Below, in pieces: positions 9,501-15,200 of a stretch of DNA of 32,223 nucleotides. How positions within the stretch are numbered: position 1 is the stretch's first letter; the number at the start of each line of letters is the position of its first letter. Source of the DNA: Planctomycetota bacterium (GTDB taxonomy: Bacteria > Planctomycetota > Planctomycetia > Pirellulales > Pirellulaceae); the NCBI GenBank assembly GCA_026692885.1, contig JAPLNJ010000110.1, positions 1 through 32,223 on the forward strand, read 5' to 3'. The translations under genes were made by a program, and so were the position numbers. A model generated the notes under the pieces. The model searched no databases. It worked only from the letters and a program-made list of their open reading frames with translations, and had not been told where the DNA came from.

Positions 9501-11019
9501 CGTCACGGTGCCGATCGCCACGCTGTTGAGCAACGACAGTCCGGGGCCGGCCAATGAGTCCAGTCAGACGCTACGGATTGTCGCCAACGGTTTCGGGCTT
9601 CCCGCCCACGGGACCGTAGCGTACGACCCAGCCAACCAGCAGGTGCGGTACACGCCCGAGCAGGACTTCAACGGCACGGACAAGTTCACCTACAAAATCG
9701 ACGACGGAGATCCGGCCAGTTTTGCGTTCGGCACCGTGACGGTCACCGTGACGCCGGTGAACGATCCGCCGAGCGCTGGCAACGATTTCCTGACCACCGC
9801 CGAGGACACCCCGTTGTCGATGACGGCCAGCCTGCTGAGCAATGACAGTCCTGGTCCGGTGAACGAGGCCAGTCAGGTTCTGCGGATCGTGGCCGGTGGG
9901 TTCAGCACCCCCTCTCATGGGACAGTGACGTTCAACGCTGGACAGGTCGTGTATACGCCGTCGCCGAACTTCCACGCTATCGACAGTTTCACCTACACGA
10001 TCAGCGACGACGGCGTCCCCGCTTTGACGGCGGTCGGCACCGTGACGATCACGGTCACAGCGGTGAATGATCCGCCCACGGCTGGCAGCGATGCGATCTC
10101 GACGGCGAAAGACACGGCGGTGACGATGACGGTGGCCACGTTGCTGAGCAACGACATTCCGGGTCCGCCCGATGAGGTCCAGGCCGGTCAGGCCGTGCGT
10201 TTGGTGCCGAATCAGTTCGGTCCAGCCCTGCATGGGACCGTCGCTTTCGACGCCTTGAGCCAGACTGTGGTCTATACGCCCCAGTCGGGCTTCTTAGGCA
10301 CCGACAGTTTCACCTACATGATCGACGACGGCAACCTCGCCTCGACGGCGGTCGGCACTGTGAACGTGACCGTGACCGCCGTCGCCAGCGCGGTGCCTTG
10401 GCAGAACCCCGTGAATCGTTTCGACGCCAACGGGGATGGCCAGGTCACGCCGCTGGATGTCTTGAGCGTGATCAACCTGATCAACACGTTCGGATCGGGA
10501 CCGATCTCCGGCACCAGGCTGGGGCTCGCCTACCCGGATGTGTTCGGGGACAACGAAGTGACGGCCAGTGACGTGCTGGCCCTGATCACCCAGCTCAACG
10601 CCCTCTCGGCAGGCGGCAGCGCAGGGGAAGGCGAAGCCTCAATGCTTGGGGTGTCTGCCGGACCTTCGGCTGCGGTTTCGCCAGCTGCCACATTCGCAGC
10701 TGGAGCAGCAGGTTACGTCACGATTCCAGGTGTTGCTCCGGCCGGTGGTCCAATCCTCGCCCAGCTCGTGGACCGCGACGTGATGACAGCCATTCCAGTG
10801 CTCAAGCACCAGCCTTCGCCGCTCTTGGCCGAGCGTTGGGACAGTGGGGTGGCAACGGTGCCTGGGACTCAGCAGGCAGCCGCCTCGCCTTCGATCTACG
10901 AGGCTTCGGCGATCGACGGGTGGGGGCTGGAAGATGCGTTGGCTGACATCGCCGGAGACCTCGATTCGGCGGCGCGAGAAGAAGCGACGGACAGCCTGTT
11001 TGCGTCCCTGGGAGCCTAG
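1..11019 (+). CDS. Giant modular surface/secreted protein (5' partial): beta-helix, GEVED, cadherin-like repeats, dockerin
   Basis: The frame is already open at base 1 and runs to a TAG at 11017-11019, so the true start lies upstream; the first in-window ATG (28) lies inside a module and is not a credible start. At least 3672 codons are visible. Domains in order: NEVQ-like modules (to about 540), WHPTMRR module (613-1530), jelly-roll-like segment (1765-2307), right-handed beta-helix (2311-3710, interrupted), Ig-like domain (3721-4137), GEVED domain (4144-5310, interrupted), six cadherin-like repeats of 145-179 residues, seven of 101-106 residues, a type I dockerin (10399-10602), then about 140 Ala/Gly/Ser-rich residues ending in DSLFASLGA. 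No transmembrane segment is evident. The domains are those of extracellular planctomycete proteins; adhesion or matrix building is inference. The missing 5' end may resemble the neighbouring giant gene, with which it shares the WHPTMRR module. Confidence 0.93.
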   Translation, partial: FTLNLIDPPMGNKNVTLNWNDTLLLAQATFDTVFGVGNTLLSGGPLNGGVLGIEFIGAYADRNIAQFTLGANNLTPAGNVQFFTVYDGNSVYSVPVQNGTAVSVPVATTQNGNLGVYDALTSLPGGAISPATPDIVVTGGALPASPISVTFTGAFTGLAQSLLLVDNGSMLAGTTASVAITATPGAGTLPVTSILASAALSGSRGLAFSPLDVNLWHPTMRRNIDAGHGINTAPDSTRTPGNAGHDITAGMDTKSQSEATGGVSLYFGVEQSRTGNGTGAGNTNNNYFAYQSYGGQLGVLNTAWQDDLTSNPNIRNNFNVPGGAFGRLVTNSIDLSQWRAADRPTFYFTYFLDDGSPAGGAPRGSTTMRDSARVFASSDHGITWTLVATNNAALGAELPAFLADDSTYNGSPVQQLYPTANWRQARIDLSNWAGQADVRFRFDFSTAGKIGEAIDPTAAVLPSEKYGQFSAELSDNSLAAAERGQNNAHEGFYIDDLIVGFAERGELVTAATVTPPDTTGFSDMYSANFAKKRAEINNLGATAPSIITSGGYQFEIRRGTEYAAPPSKTSPALVIYQTFDTSDRLVSGQSSQVTPALENFDLSPDDDPFNMSLFVNGTGSVANWSKSNTHAQSLPSSFKSATVGAVGTYSSTMLADFDTGYGTISFNVMVDAALPTPHPPIPNVPSEDNAFQFFIDGVQQKIVVAGVTLPFQQLPGTGTMTPAFAPVSFPITAGTHTLEWRYYKGNSTIWQTDAAYIDDLVIPLPPTASRLGDQNVPREQGMVVIEGNFVRDVLNTGIIVEAGARDESNNFPYVGPVRVTPVLNNARLVTSTLIVNNVVTNFNLVGIRVSGDANPANQPVAAVPMTKIINNTIVGGSASFVSFVDFSSIPGGAPVEGLPITTQFAAGNGVSFLMSDGSLPLLCQVGDQIWGSNKTPSMFAFGMSPANDSLRSGQPNIGQFFLTDNTPGGSLAANNPALVITYTQPTAAAEALILDIDGGEAWTISAYAAGSVVPLLPPIVLNAGSVGAGSGKAAPWRFNRAVADISKITVQYTGAKALTGVGLGFANFYAYGGKGIGIDITGNASPTVVNNIVANTDTGIVIDASSAGLPSPPDVTTTLFQNNRIDGNNNGNTKFVGTNAIQALAEAPLFVSAGKGNYYLAASQTDNPNQAIDSSLNTRVARTLYTGVTNALGIPQQDMFAPTIDRFGQLRLDDPDTPNASGLGANIFIDRGAVERADFQGPVVQMVTPVNNDPAGVDKDPGATSIHFDPAAGSPPVTQFSIRFTDVGIGVDDTLANISSEYTLQQDGVLLIAGTDYVFSYNANTKQVNFTSVSTFPLDHVYTIAIDNSAASGIADLAGNPLSPNRSDGSTQFTILLGGHNVDYGDAPDSYGTTLANDGARHVLLPGNPLYSLYLGAGVDADPDGRPNATATGDDADYYVTAGTSGLTVVPKSPFVLQTPAASGLLGTETFTITDNLNISVTLTCKQDFASGGTNEIVYYTGDSADDVARRIVAGIANVTGLTGITAVDLNGGGVQINGAKSVTALPGATLQLANRLPAGLLIPAAYASPSLDGKTFTVADGVNAPVMFEFDNNHSTLKTTTAIEYNAADSNYTLAGKMAAAIAGALSNLTAVVTTVDLPNQIYQVDLTSKPLAGTTNVRDDEDGVVFGGAFNPDVNNQTLITVTASAAGFLDAWMDFNRDGLFSPTEQIFTSKPVVAGANALQTTTPNNALLGTTYARFRLSTTGGLGPTGQAIGGEVEDYAVQVVNTIAPTNHPPQIDLTTVTTTPAGLTILEDSTVGLTFSNIVVSDIDDRDDPRDIELQVTVAVQHGFLTLATTNGLTLSADENGDGVPDLDVNGDGLINAADIVDGTSDRAIVMTGTIAALNAALQGLHYQSVPDYNTFVDPQKAPELLSIHVNDLGNTDKDTGIPGPRNVKAMFASATLSITVQPKNDRPVITVPSGLVRTVAEDLATGLLVVDGLGNGIRVDDPDALYDPRAIELQVTLDVLHGGLRLGDTTGLTLATPPVPALQLPTDTAEPRVSGTFQKLEYRGTIAALNAALKTLRYYGDADFNTSTLSERLIVHVNDLGYTDVATPIGSEGAAVGTRLMADQTIVLTVSPTNDAPVITLPTNPPSTLNEDQVGGLLLTNGSGLGLQVSDVDSINNPAIIQLQVTVGVLHGGLQLGTAANLTYDQLVPVLSPPGDAVAPSVPPLAPGTYYQQLVFHGTIVDLNTALKTLRYFGDADYNSLRGNEVLQVSVNDLGNTGGTALTTTAAWPLTINAVNDPPVLVLPAGQALDEDSSLVFSAATTNALTVSDVDLDVLETPAGQLRVRLSVSHGTFTLPDSVGLTFSLVDQNGDGISDFAIPDNIPLVQLEMSGRPIDINAALDGMLYHGNLNFNGTEQMIVTASDLGNTGIGGAKTVNGTLTITVRPVNDPPVVTIPAVLFTGTEDTNLAIYVATNGLPNRGIVVGDPNDGPDAAVILEVTLQAIHGTLTVNTTVSSGIAIASGNGTGTVTLSGTASRLNATLASPTGVIYRGNQDYNNYSLDHDPNPNENIIVTVNDRANGGTGGALHTSATMTISVTPVNDPPRILSPGPLVLNEEAANVFIPLIVQDVDADENPIFPVGNPTPVTLLLTMTDTAGNRLTGQHLRVDNSVVGGTVLGNDTEQVTIHGSPAAITDALGTNGLHYLPAANFNGRLQLVAVVNDHGNTGGTTDLTYTVTIPITVNAVNDSPVAGNDSFTTAEDVRLTVAATTLLSNDIPGPPDEILAGQVVRIVPSGFGQPGHGMITYDGTNIVYQPQANFNGLDTFTYMIDDGDPASIGVGTVTVTVTPVNDPPVAVNDSVTTAEDTVLTVAVSTLTANDSPGPANEGGLGQGLRIAAGGVGIPQHGTVSCDGVNVVYTPQADYFGTDTFTYTLSDDGVPSLTATGTVTVTVTAVNDPPVAGNDSLTTAEGIAVTVPVAALLFNDRAGPSNESGQTVRIVAMQFVSAYGSVTYNSTQVTYTPNANFHGVDQFTYTIDDGDLLSTALGTVTVTVVGVNKPPTASDDSVSTNEDTAVTVAVTTLLSNDSPGPVNDVPSGQTVQFLPTLLGTPLHGTLVYDGGANKVIYTPQADFNGTDKFTYAINDGDPAFTAVGTVTITVVAVNDPPVAVGDAVTTAEDTAVTVPIATLLSNDSPGPANESSQTLRIVANGFGLPAHGTVAYDPANQQVRYTPEQDFNGTDKFTYKIDDGDPASFAFGTVTVTVTPVNDPPSAGNDFLTTAEDTPLSMTASLLSNDSPGPVNEASQVLRIVAGGFSTPSHGTVTFNAGQVVYTPSPNFHAIDSFTYTISDDGVPALTAVGTVTITVTAVNDPPTAGSDAISTAKDTAVTMTVATLLSNDIPGPPDEVQAGQAVRLVPNQFGPALHGTVAFDALSQTVVYTPQSGFLGTDSFTYMIDDGNLASTAVGTVNVTVTAVASAVPWQNPVNRFDANGDGQVTPLDVLSVINLINTFGSGPISGTRLGLAYPDVFGDNEVTASDVLALITQLNALSAGGSAGEGEASMLGVSAGPSAAVSPAATFAAGAAGYVTIPGVAPAGGPILAQLVDRDVMTAIPVLKHQPSPLLAERWDSGVATVPGTQQAAASPSIYEASAIDGWGLEDALADIAGDLDSAAREEATDSLFASLGA
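613..1530 (+). other. Conserved 'WHPTMRR ... EGFYIDD' module of the first giant protein
   Basis: This stretch starts GLAFSPLDVNLWHPTMRR, passes through YFTYFLDD, MRDSARVFASSDHGITW, WRQARIDLSNWAG and FRFDFSTAG, and ends EGFYIDDLIVGFAERGE. The second giant gene has the same landmarks in the same order at 26553-27632. The alternating strands and the YIDD-I-V-G-F motif suggest a jelly-roll (MAM/lectin-like) fold. The function is unknown. Confidence 0.85.
1765..2307 (+). other. Jelly-roll-like inserted segment
   Basis: It begins after QTFDTSDRLVSG and ends before RLGDQNVPREQG. It holds GYGTISFNVMVDA, FQFFIDGVQQK, GTHTLEWRYYKG and AAYIDDLVIP, typical of a beta-sandwich with a terminal YIDD strand. 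From recalled planctomycete relatives, the flanking segments are normally adjacent, so this looks like an insertion; an alignment would be needed to confirm that. Confidence 0.55.
2311..3710 (+). other. Right-handed parallel beta-helix domain, interrupted
   Basis: Short rungs rich in Asn and Val repeat: VIEGNFVRDVLNTGIIVEAG, STLIVNNVVTNFNLVGIRVSG, KIINNTIVGG, then PTVVNNIVANTDTGIVIDAS and TLFQNNRIDGN. This is the rung pattern of pectate-lyase-like beta-helices. About 198 codons (2629-3222) with a different, jelly-roll-like character separate the third and fourth rungs. Such folds often bind or cleave polysaccharide; no catalytic site could be identified here. Confidence 0.75.
4144..5310 (+). 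other. GEVED domain interrupted by two DGxxFTI-type modules
   Basis: The domain opens DYGDAPDSYGT...GARHVL and closes with WMDFNRDGLFSPTEQIF, YARFRLS and the name-giving GEVED at 5269-5283. Its linker, normally a short acidic stretch leading to DDEDGV, is split after GDDADYY (4312) and resumes at DDEDGV (4981). The roughly 223-codon insert contains two modules of the GTETFTITDN and DGKTFTVADG type, each with a following Ala-rich helix. GEVED domains are known from extracellular proteins; their ligand is not known to me. Confidence 0.85.
5320..8199 (+). repeat. Six long cadherin-like repeats (145-179 residues each)
   Basis: Units start at 5320, 5857, 6367, 6853, 7306 and 7765, mostly with N-D-x-P-P/V. 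Shared landmarks are an ED near the start, a D-x-D segment, LQVTV-x-VLHGGL, LNAALKTLRYxGDADFN and VNDLGNT. Units 1 and 4 carry DxNGDG loops (5536-5604 and 7066-7083). They resemble the bacterial cadherin-like repeats used as calcium-stabilised spacer rods in adhesins. The copies have clearly diverged from each other. Confidence 0.85.
8200..10383 (+). repeat. Seven short cadherin-like (tandem-95 type) repeats
   Basis: Units start at 8200, 8512, 8827, 9130, 9448, 9760 and 10066 (303-318 bp). The unit plan is NDPPVA-x-ND-x-TTAED, then TLLSND-x-PGP, HGTV-x-Y, VxYTP-x-x-DFNGTD-x-FTY-x-IDDGDP and GTVTVTVTxV. Unit 4 starts NKPP and unit 7 has AKD in place of AED. This is the tandem-95/Cadherin_5 class, expected to form a long extracellular stalk with calcium at the linkers. 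Confidence 0.9.
10399..10602 (+). other. Type I dockerin near the C-terminus
   Basis: The first calcium loop is canonical (D-A-N-G-D-G-Q-V-T-P-L-D, 10423-10458) and is followed by a VLSVINLIN helix. The second (D-V-F-G-D-N-E-V-T-A-S-D, 10537-10572) has Phe where Asp/Asn normally coordinates calcium and Asn in place of Gly. The leading W-Q-N-P-x-N-R-F is usual in planctomycete dockerins. Classical dockerins bind cohesins; in planctomycetes the partner is mostly unknown. Confidence 0.9.
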
Positions 11020-11048
11020 TGCGTCGTCAAGACTTGAGTTTAGGGTTA

Positions 11049-11110
11049 TGAGCGGCAAGGCGCTAGCCGCCGCTGGTGTTCGGAACCGGTGGCTAGCGCC
11101 TTGCCGCTCA
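11049..11110. repeat. Hairpin with 24-bp stem downstream of the first giant gene
   Basis: A perfect 20-bp inverted repeat (11049-11068 with 11091-11110) is extended inward by one G.T pair and three more pairs, leaving a loop of about 14 bases. It starts 29 bases after the stop codon. No T-run follows, so it is not a classical Rho-independent terminator. It could still stabilise the 3' end or be a REP-like dispersed element. Confidence 0.85.
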
Positions 11111-11260
11111 CCCATCGCGTCCCCAACTCGGGGCGAAAACCTGTGGATCACGATCAGGGCATTGTCCCGAACTCTCAGGTGCGCCCCTGCGGGGCAGGAA
11201 GCCAAACAGACTCTCGCCCTTGCCACCATGCCAATTTCCCATGTCAACCCCAACTTTGGG

Positions 11261-11418
11261 CCTTGATCATAAGGTTGCGCAAAACGCTAGCAGGGTGGCT
11301 GGTGGCTGAGCCTAGGCGAAGCCCCAGCAACAGTGGACTGGGGCTTCGCTTAGGCTCAGCCACCAGCCACCCGGATTACTGCCAGCACCGACAGCCGTGC
11401 GCAAGGTTACGATCAAGG
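11261..11418. repeat. MITE-like element: 35-bp-stem hairpin inside 21-bp terminal inverted repeats
   Basis: The core is a 35-bp inverted repeat (11293-11327 with 11338-11372) with a 10-base loop and a single G.T pair. Around it, 11261-11281 and 11398-11418 form imperfect terminal inverted repeats (18 of 21 pairs). An 11-base direct repeat, ccccaactttg, lies just outside (11248-11258 and 11419-11429) and could be a target duplication. No transposase is encoded. The direct repeat may be coincidental, since ccccaact also occurs at 11121. Confidence 0.6.
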
Positions 11419-11429
11419 CCCCAACTTTG

Positions 11430-11930
11430 CCTCGCCGTCCCAACCAGATCGCCCACTCTGCCATGCTTCACGCGGAAGTAACGAACTAGAAGCGGCACGC
11501 GTGTGTCCGGGTTGACATGACGTTTCGGCGCAGTTAAACCTTTTGTTCATCGTGGCTTGCGCTGTCCTGTAGCGAAAGCCAGGTCGAGCCATTTGGCAGC
11601 CGAAGCCGGCACAAGGAACTTGACTGATCTCAGTTGCGTCTAACAACCGTCAAATCCGGCAGGCGGTGCACGGGGTTGGGGCGGAGTGCCTCTCAGGCAT
11701 CATCCGTCTAAGCGGCAAAGGCAGGAGACACCAATAAGCTCATCTGATCCCACCCTCCGTAAGCTGTCTAACTTTCGCGGGTTCTTCCAGCCGAAGCAGG
11801 GAAGGTGGTGCAGAATCGGTGGCAGCCAGTGGTTGGGACCCCGAAAACAAGAAGTGTCGCAGGAATGGTAGTCACGCTCCGAGGTTATGAACGAATCAAA
11901 TCGGCCACGATGCTTGCACAAGGTGTAGGG
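11430..11930. other. Intergenic stretch without recognisable features
   Basis: No frame here shows family resemblance, and short open frames on both strands lack ribosome binding sites and recognisable content. No tRNA-like cloverleaf, rRNA or riboswitch was recognised. A TTGACA at 11512-11517 has no convincing -10 partner. Confidence 0.6.
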
Positions 11931-11976
11931 TGGGCTGTGCCCACCAAGCACAAGCAGTTGTGGTGGGCACAGCCCA
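11931..11976. repeat. Inverted repeat, 16-bp stem (tgggctgtgcccacca)
   Basis: Arms 11931-11946 and 11961-11976 are perfectly complementary with a 14-base loop, and the flanks (gtaggg/cccac) are partly complementary. Sequences of this gtgggctgtgcccacc kind are known to me as dispersed repeats in several bacterial genomes; copy number in this genome cannot be judged here. Confidence 0.75.
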
Positions 11977-12015
11977 GCCCACGATTCTTTCACAGCCTCT
12001 CCGCCGTGACGACAT

Positions 12016-12141
12016 GTCATCACGGCGGAGCGTGATGACCACATTGAGCGAGTGAGCGTCATCACGGCGGAGCGTGATGACCACATTAAGCGAGTGAGCG
12101 TCATCACGGCGGAGCGTGATGACCACATTGAGCGAGTGAGC
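12016..12141. repeat. Three tandem 42-bp repeats, each with an internal palindrome
   Basis: Units 12016-12057, 12058-12099 and 12100-12141 are identical except attgagcg/attaagcg in unit 2. Each contains gtcatcacg and its exact complement cgtgatgac around a 6-base loop (gcggag). The array begins just downstream of ccgccgtgac, which can pair with the first unit. It ends 127 bases before the start codon of the second giant gene, so a role in its leader is possible but unproven. Confidence 0.85.
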
Positions 12142-12255
12142 GGCGTGTTGGCCGGCTGGTTCGCGTGCTGTTGAACACCGTGGGGTCCTGTGGTGCAGCA
12201 CGAGAGAACAACAGTTCTAGCACACGATTCAGAAGCGTAGTCATTTTCCTTTAGT

Positions 12256-12262
12256 CAGGGGG
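12256..12262 (+). promoter_or_regulatory. Shine-Dalgarno-like sequence for the second giant gene
   Basis: The run caggggg ends 6 bases before ATG 12269. This spacing, together with the basic N-terminus and LEQLEQR motif that follow, supports this start. The match to the anti-Shine-Dalgarno sequence is only partial. Confidence 0.55.
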
Positions 12263-12268
12263 CGGTTC

Positions 12269-15200
12269 ATGGCCATCCGTACGAAAGCACGCAACAAGAA
12301 CAAGAGTCAAGGCCAGGCATCCGGCCGCCGTAAGTCCCGGCACATGTTCCTGGAGCAGCTTGAGCAGCGTTGCTTAATGAGTACAACCCCAACTGGATTT
12401 GGGATAGGCAGCAATCCAGACCCTGCGGGGCAGTACGGCGATCGTGTCACCTATCTTCCGCCACAGCAGGACTTAGTGAACTACGGGGGATTCGTGAGCG
12501 CGGCCCGCACGGGGACACCGCTCGAAGTCGCCGTCGGCGTATTGCATGAACAGACGCGTTCGCTGGGCTTGACCGCCGCCGATCTGGACCACTACATCGT
12601 CACCGATCAGTACAGCAGCCCGGACACCGGCATCACGCAGATTTATTTGCATCAACTCCACAACGGCTTGGAGGTGATCAATGCGGATGTCAACGTGAAC
12701 GTCATGCCCGACGGCCGGGTATTGAGTGTGGGCAGCAGTTTCGTTGCCGGTCTACGGGACGCGACTTCCCCGGTCAGTTTCCAGCCGTCCTTGAGCGCGG
12801 TGCAGGCGTTCCAGTCCTTGGGCAGCGATCTCGGCTGGACCTTTCCGTCCACGCCGTCCGTCGTCAGTCGGCAGGGGGACCTGCAGCAGTCGACCGTGTT
12901 AGCTGCGGGCGGCATCTCCGCCGAGAACGTGACCGCGCACTTGGTCTATGCGCCGACTGCGGTGGGGGTGGACCTAGCCTGGCAGATCAACGTGCAGATG
13001 GTGGATGCGGCTCACTGGCAAAACGGGCAGGCGCACTGGTATGACGCAACGGTCAGCGCCGTCGGCGGCCAGGTGCTGAATCTCTCGGACTGGGTGGACA
13101 ACGCCTCCTACAATGTGTTTCCCTTACCGACCGAGAACCCGAATGATGCCGGGGGCTCGCGTACCATCACGGTCAATCCGCAGGATGCGCTGGCCTCGCC
13201 GTACGGGTGGCACGACACCAACGGCGTTCCGGGGTCGGAATACACCGATACCCGCGGCAATAACGTGTCGGCCCAAGTGGATTGGCAGGCCATCGGCGAC
13301 GAAACGCCGGCGACGCGGCCGAACGGCGGAGTCAACCTGAATTTCAACGATCCTCTGGATTTAACGCAACAGCCATCCCAATATGCGTTAGCCGCGACCG
13401 ACAACTTGTTCTACTGGAACAATATCCTACACGATGTGCACTATCGGTACGGATTCACCGAAGCGGCGGGGAACTTCCAGAACAACAACTACGGGCGTGG
13501 GGGCAGCGGTGCCGACCGCGTAATCGCGGGCACCCAATTCGGTGCTAATGTCGGACTCGTGGACAACGCCTTTATGGCCACTCCGCCGGACGGCCAGCAA
13601 CCCCTGATTGCCATGTTCCAGTGGGACCTGACCAACCCGTGGCGCGACGGCGATCTCGAGAGTACGATTTTCGTGCACGAGTTTGGCCACGGCGTCTCGA
13701 ACCGGCTGACCGGGGGGCCGGCCAATGCCAACGCCTTGAATGCTTTGCAGAGTGGAGGCATGGGCGAGGGCTGGAGCGATTTCTACAGTTTGATGTTTAC
13801 GCAGAAGCCGACGGATGGCAAGCTGGACGCCTACCCCGTGGGGACTTACGTGCTGGGCGAGCCGACGAACGGTTCGGGCATCCGCCGCTATCCGTACAGC
13901 TTCGACATGAGCATCGATCCGCTCACGTTGGGCAACTACAACGGCGGTTTTCCGAACAACGAGGTGCATAATGCGGGCGAGCTCTGGGCCTCGGTGCTGT
14001 GGGATATCAACTGGCTGTTGATCGACCGGCACGGCTACAGTTCCGACCTGTACAACGGCAACGCCGGCAACAACCTGGCGCTGCAGTTGATCATGGACGG
14101 GATGAAACTTCAGCCGGCCAATCCGTCGTTTCTGGACGCTCGGGACGCGATCCTGGCAGCCGATGTCGCGCTGACCGGCGGTTACAACCAGTACGACCTG
14201 TGGACCGCCTTCGCACGCCGCGGGTGGGGCCTCAGTGCCAGCACCCCCGGCGCCAATTCGGGCGTGGTCGTCGAAGCGTTCGACATGCCGAACATCAGCC
14301 CGCCCCCGCCGCCGGTCCCGCCGAAGCCGACGCCCCCGGCGCGGGAAGTGCTGGCGGTTGGGCCGCAATTGATCGCCGCCCGTCCGAACGACGGCGCATT
14401 GTTGTTGCACGGCGAGAACTCGACCCCGTTGATTGTGGCTCCCAGCGAGTTGCAGTTGCTGTTCCGCGGCGATGCGAATATCGACGGTAGCCAGACCAAT
14501 CTGACCCAAGGCATTCGCCTCACGCGTCAGGGTACGGACGGACAGTTCGACTTTGCCTCGGCCAAGACCGATTTCGGTACGGCGGGGGCCGTGGTGGTGA
14601 AGTTCGAAGCGGTGCAGTTGGGTCAAACCGAAGATGGCATCACGGTCACGTTTACCAAGAGCGACCACGGCAACAACGACCGCGCGCCCACCGTATCCGT
14701 GCTCGGCAAGTTGGTCCAGGTCGACCTCAATGCGCAGACCAATGCGGAGACGACGGCCACCGAATTGCTGGCGACCCTCGCTGCGGATCCCGCCGCGAGC
14801 CGACTGATCCATGCGACGGTTACGGGCAACACCGCGTTGCCGCTGACGGTCTATGTCGCCCAGCCAGCCAGTCTGCGCTCGGATTTCAATACCGGCACCA
14901 ACCCGCCCGCGGCGGGCCAAGCCACGCTGGAATTCACAGCGGTCACGGCGGGGGCAGCCGGTAACGCCATCCAGTTGGTGGTGACCGAGAGCGACCATGC
15001 GAACGACAGCATGGCACCGACCATCAGCGTCGGCGGGACCAATATTTATGTCGACCTGAACACCCAGACCGGCTACCACACCCTGGCTTATCAGTTGGTC
15101 ACGGCGCTCAACGAGCATCCCTACGCGGGGATGTTGGTCCGAGCTCAAATCGTGACGGGCAGCCTGGTAGCGGACCTAGCGGCCCCGACGATCAACTACC

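Noticed and set aside
11049..11110. Rho-independent terminator
   Set aside because: The stem is long and G+C-rich, but no T-run follows.
11512..11540. Promoter with TTGACA and a -10 box 16-17 bases downstream
   Set aside because: The -10 candidate (taaacc/ttaaac) is weak and lies about 730 bases before the next gene.
11413..12128. Small genes in the intergenic region (minus 11413-11646, plus 11686-11871, minus 11700-12128)
   Set aside because: No ribosome binding sites, no family resemblance, and the last one consists partly of the translated 42-bp tandem repeats.
12016..12141. CRISPR-like array
   Set aside because: The whole 42-bp unit is conserved, including the part that would be a spacer, and no cas gene is in the window.
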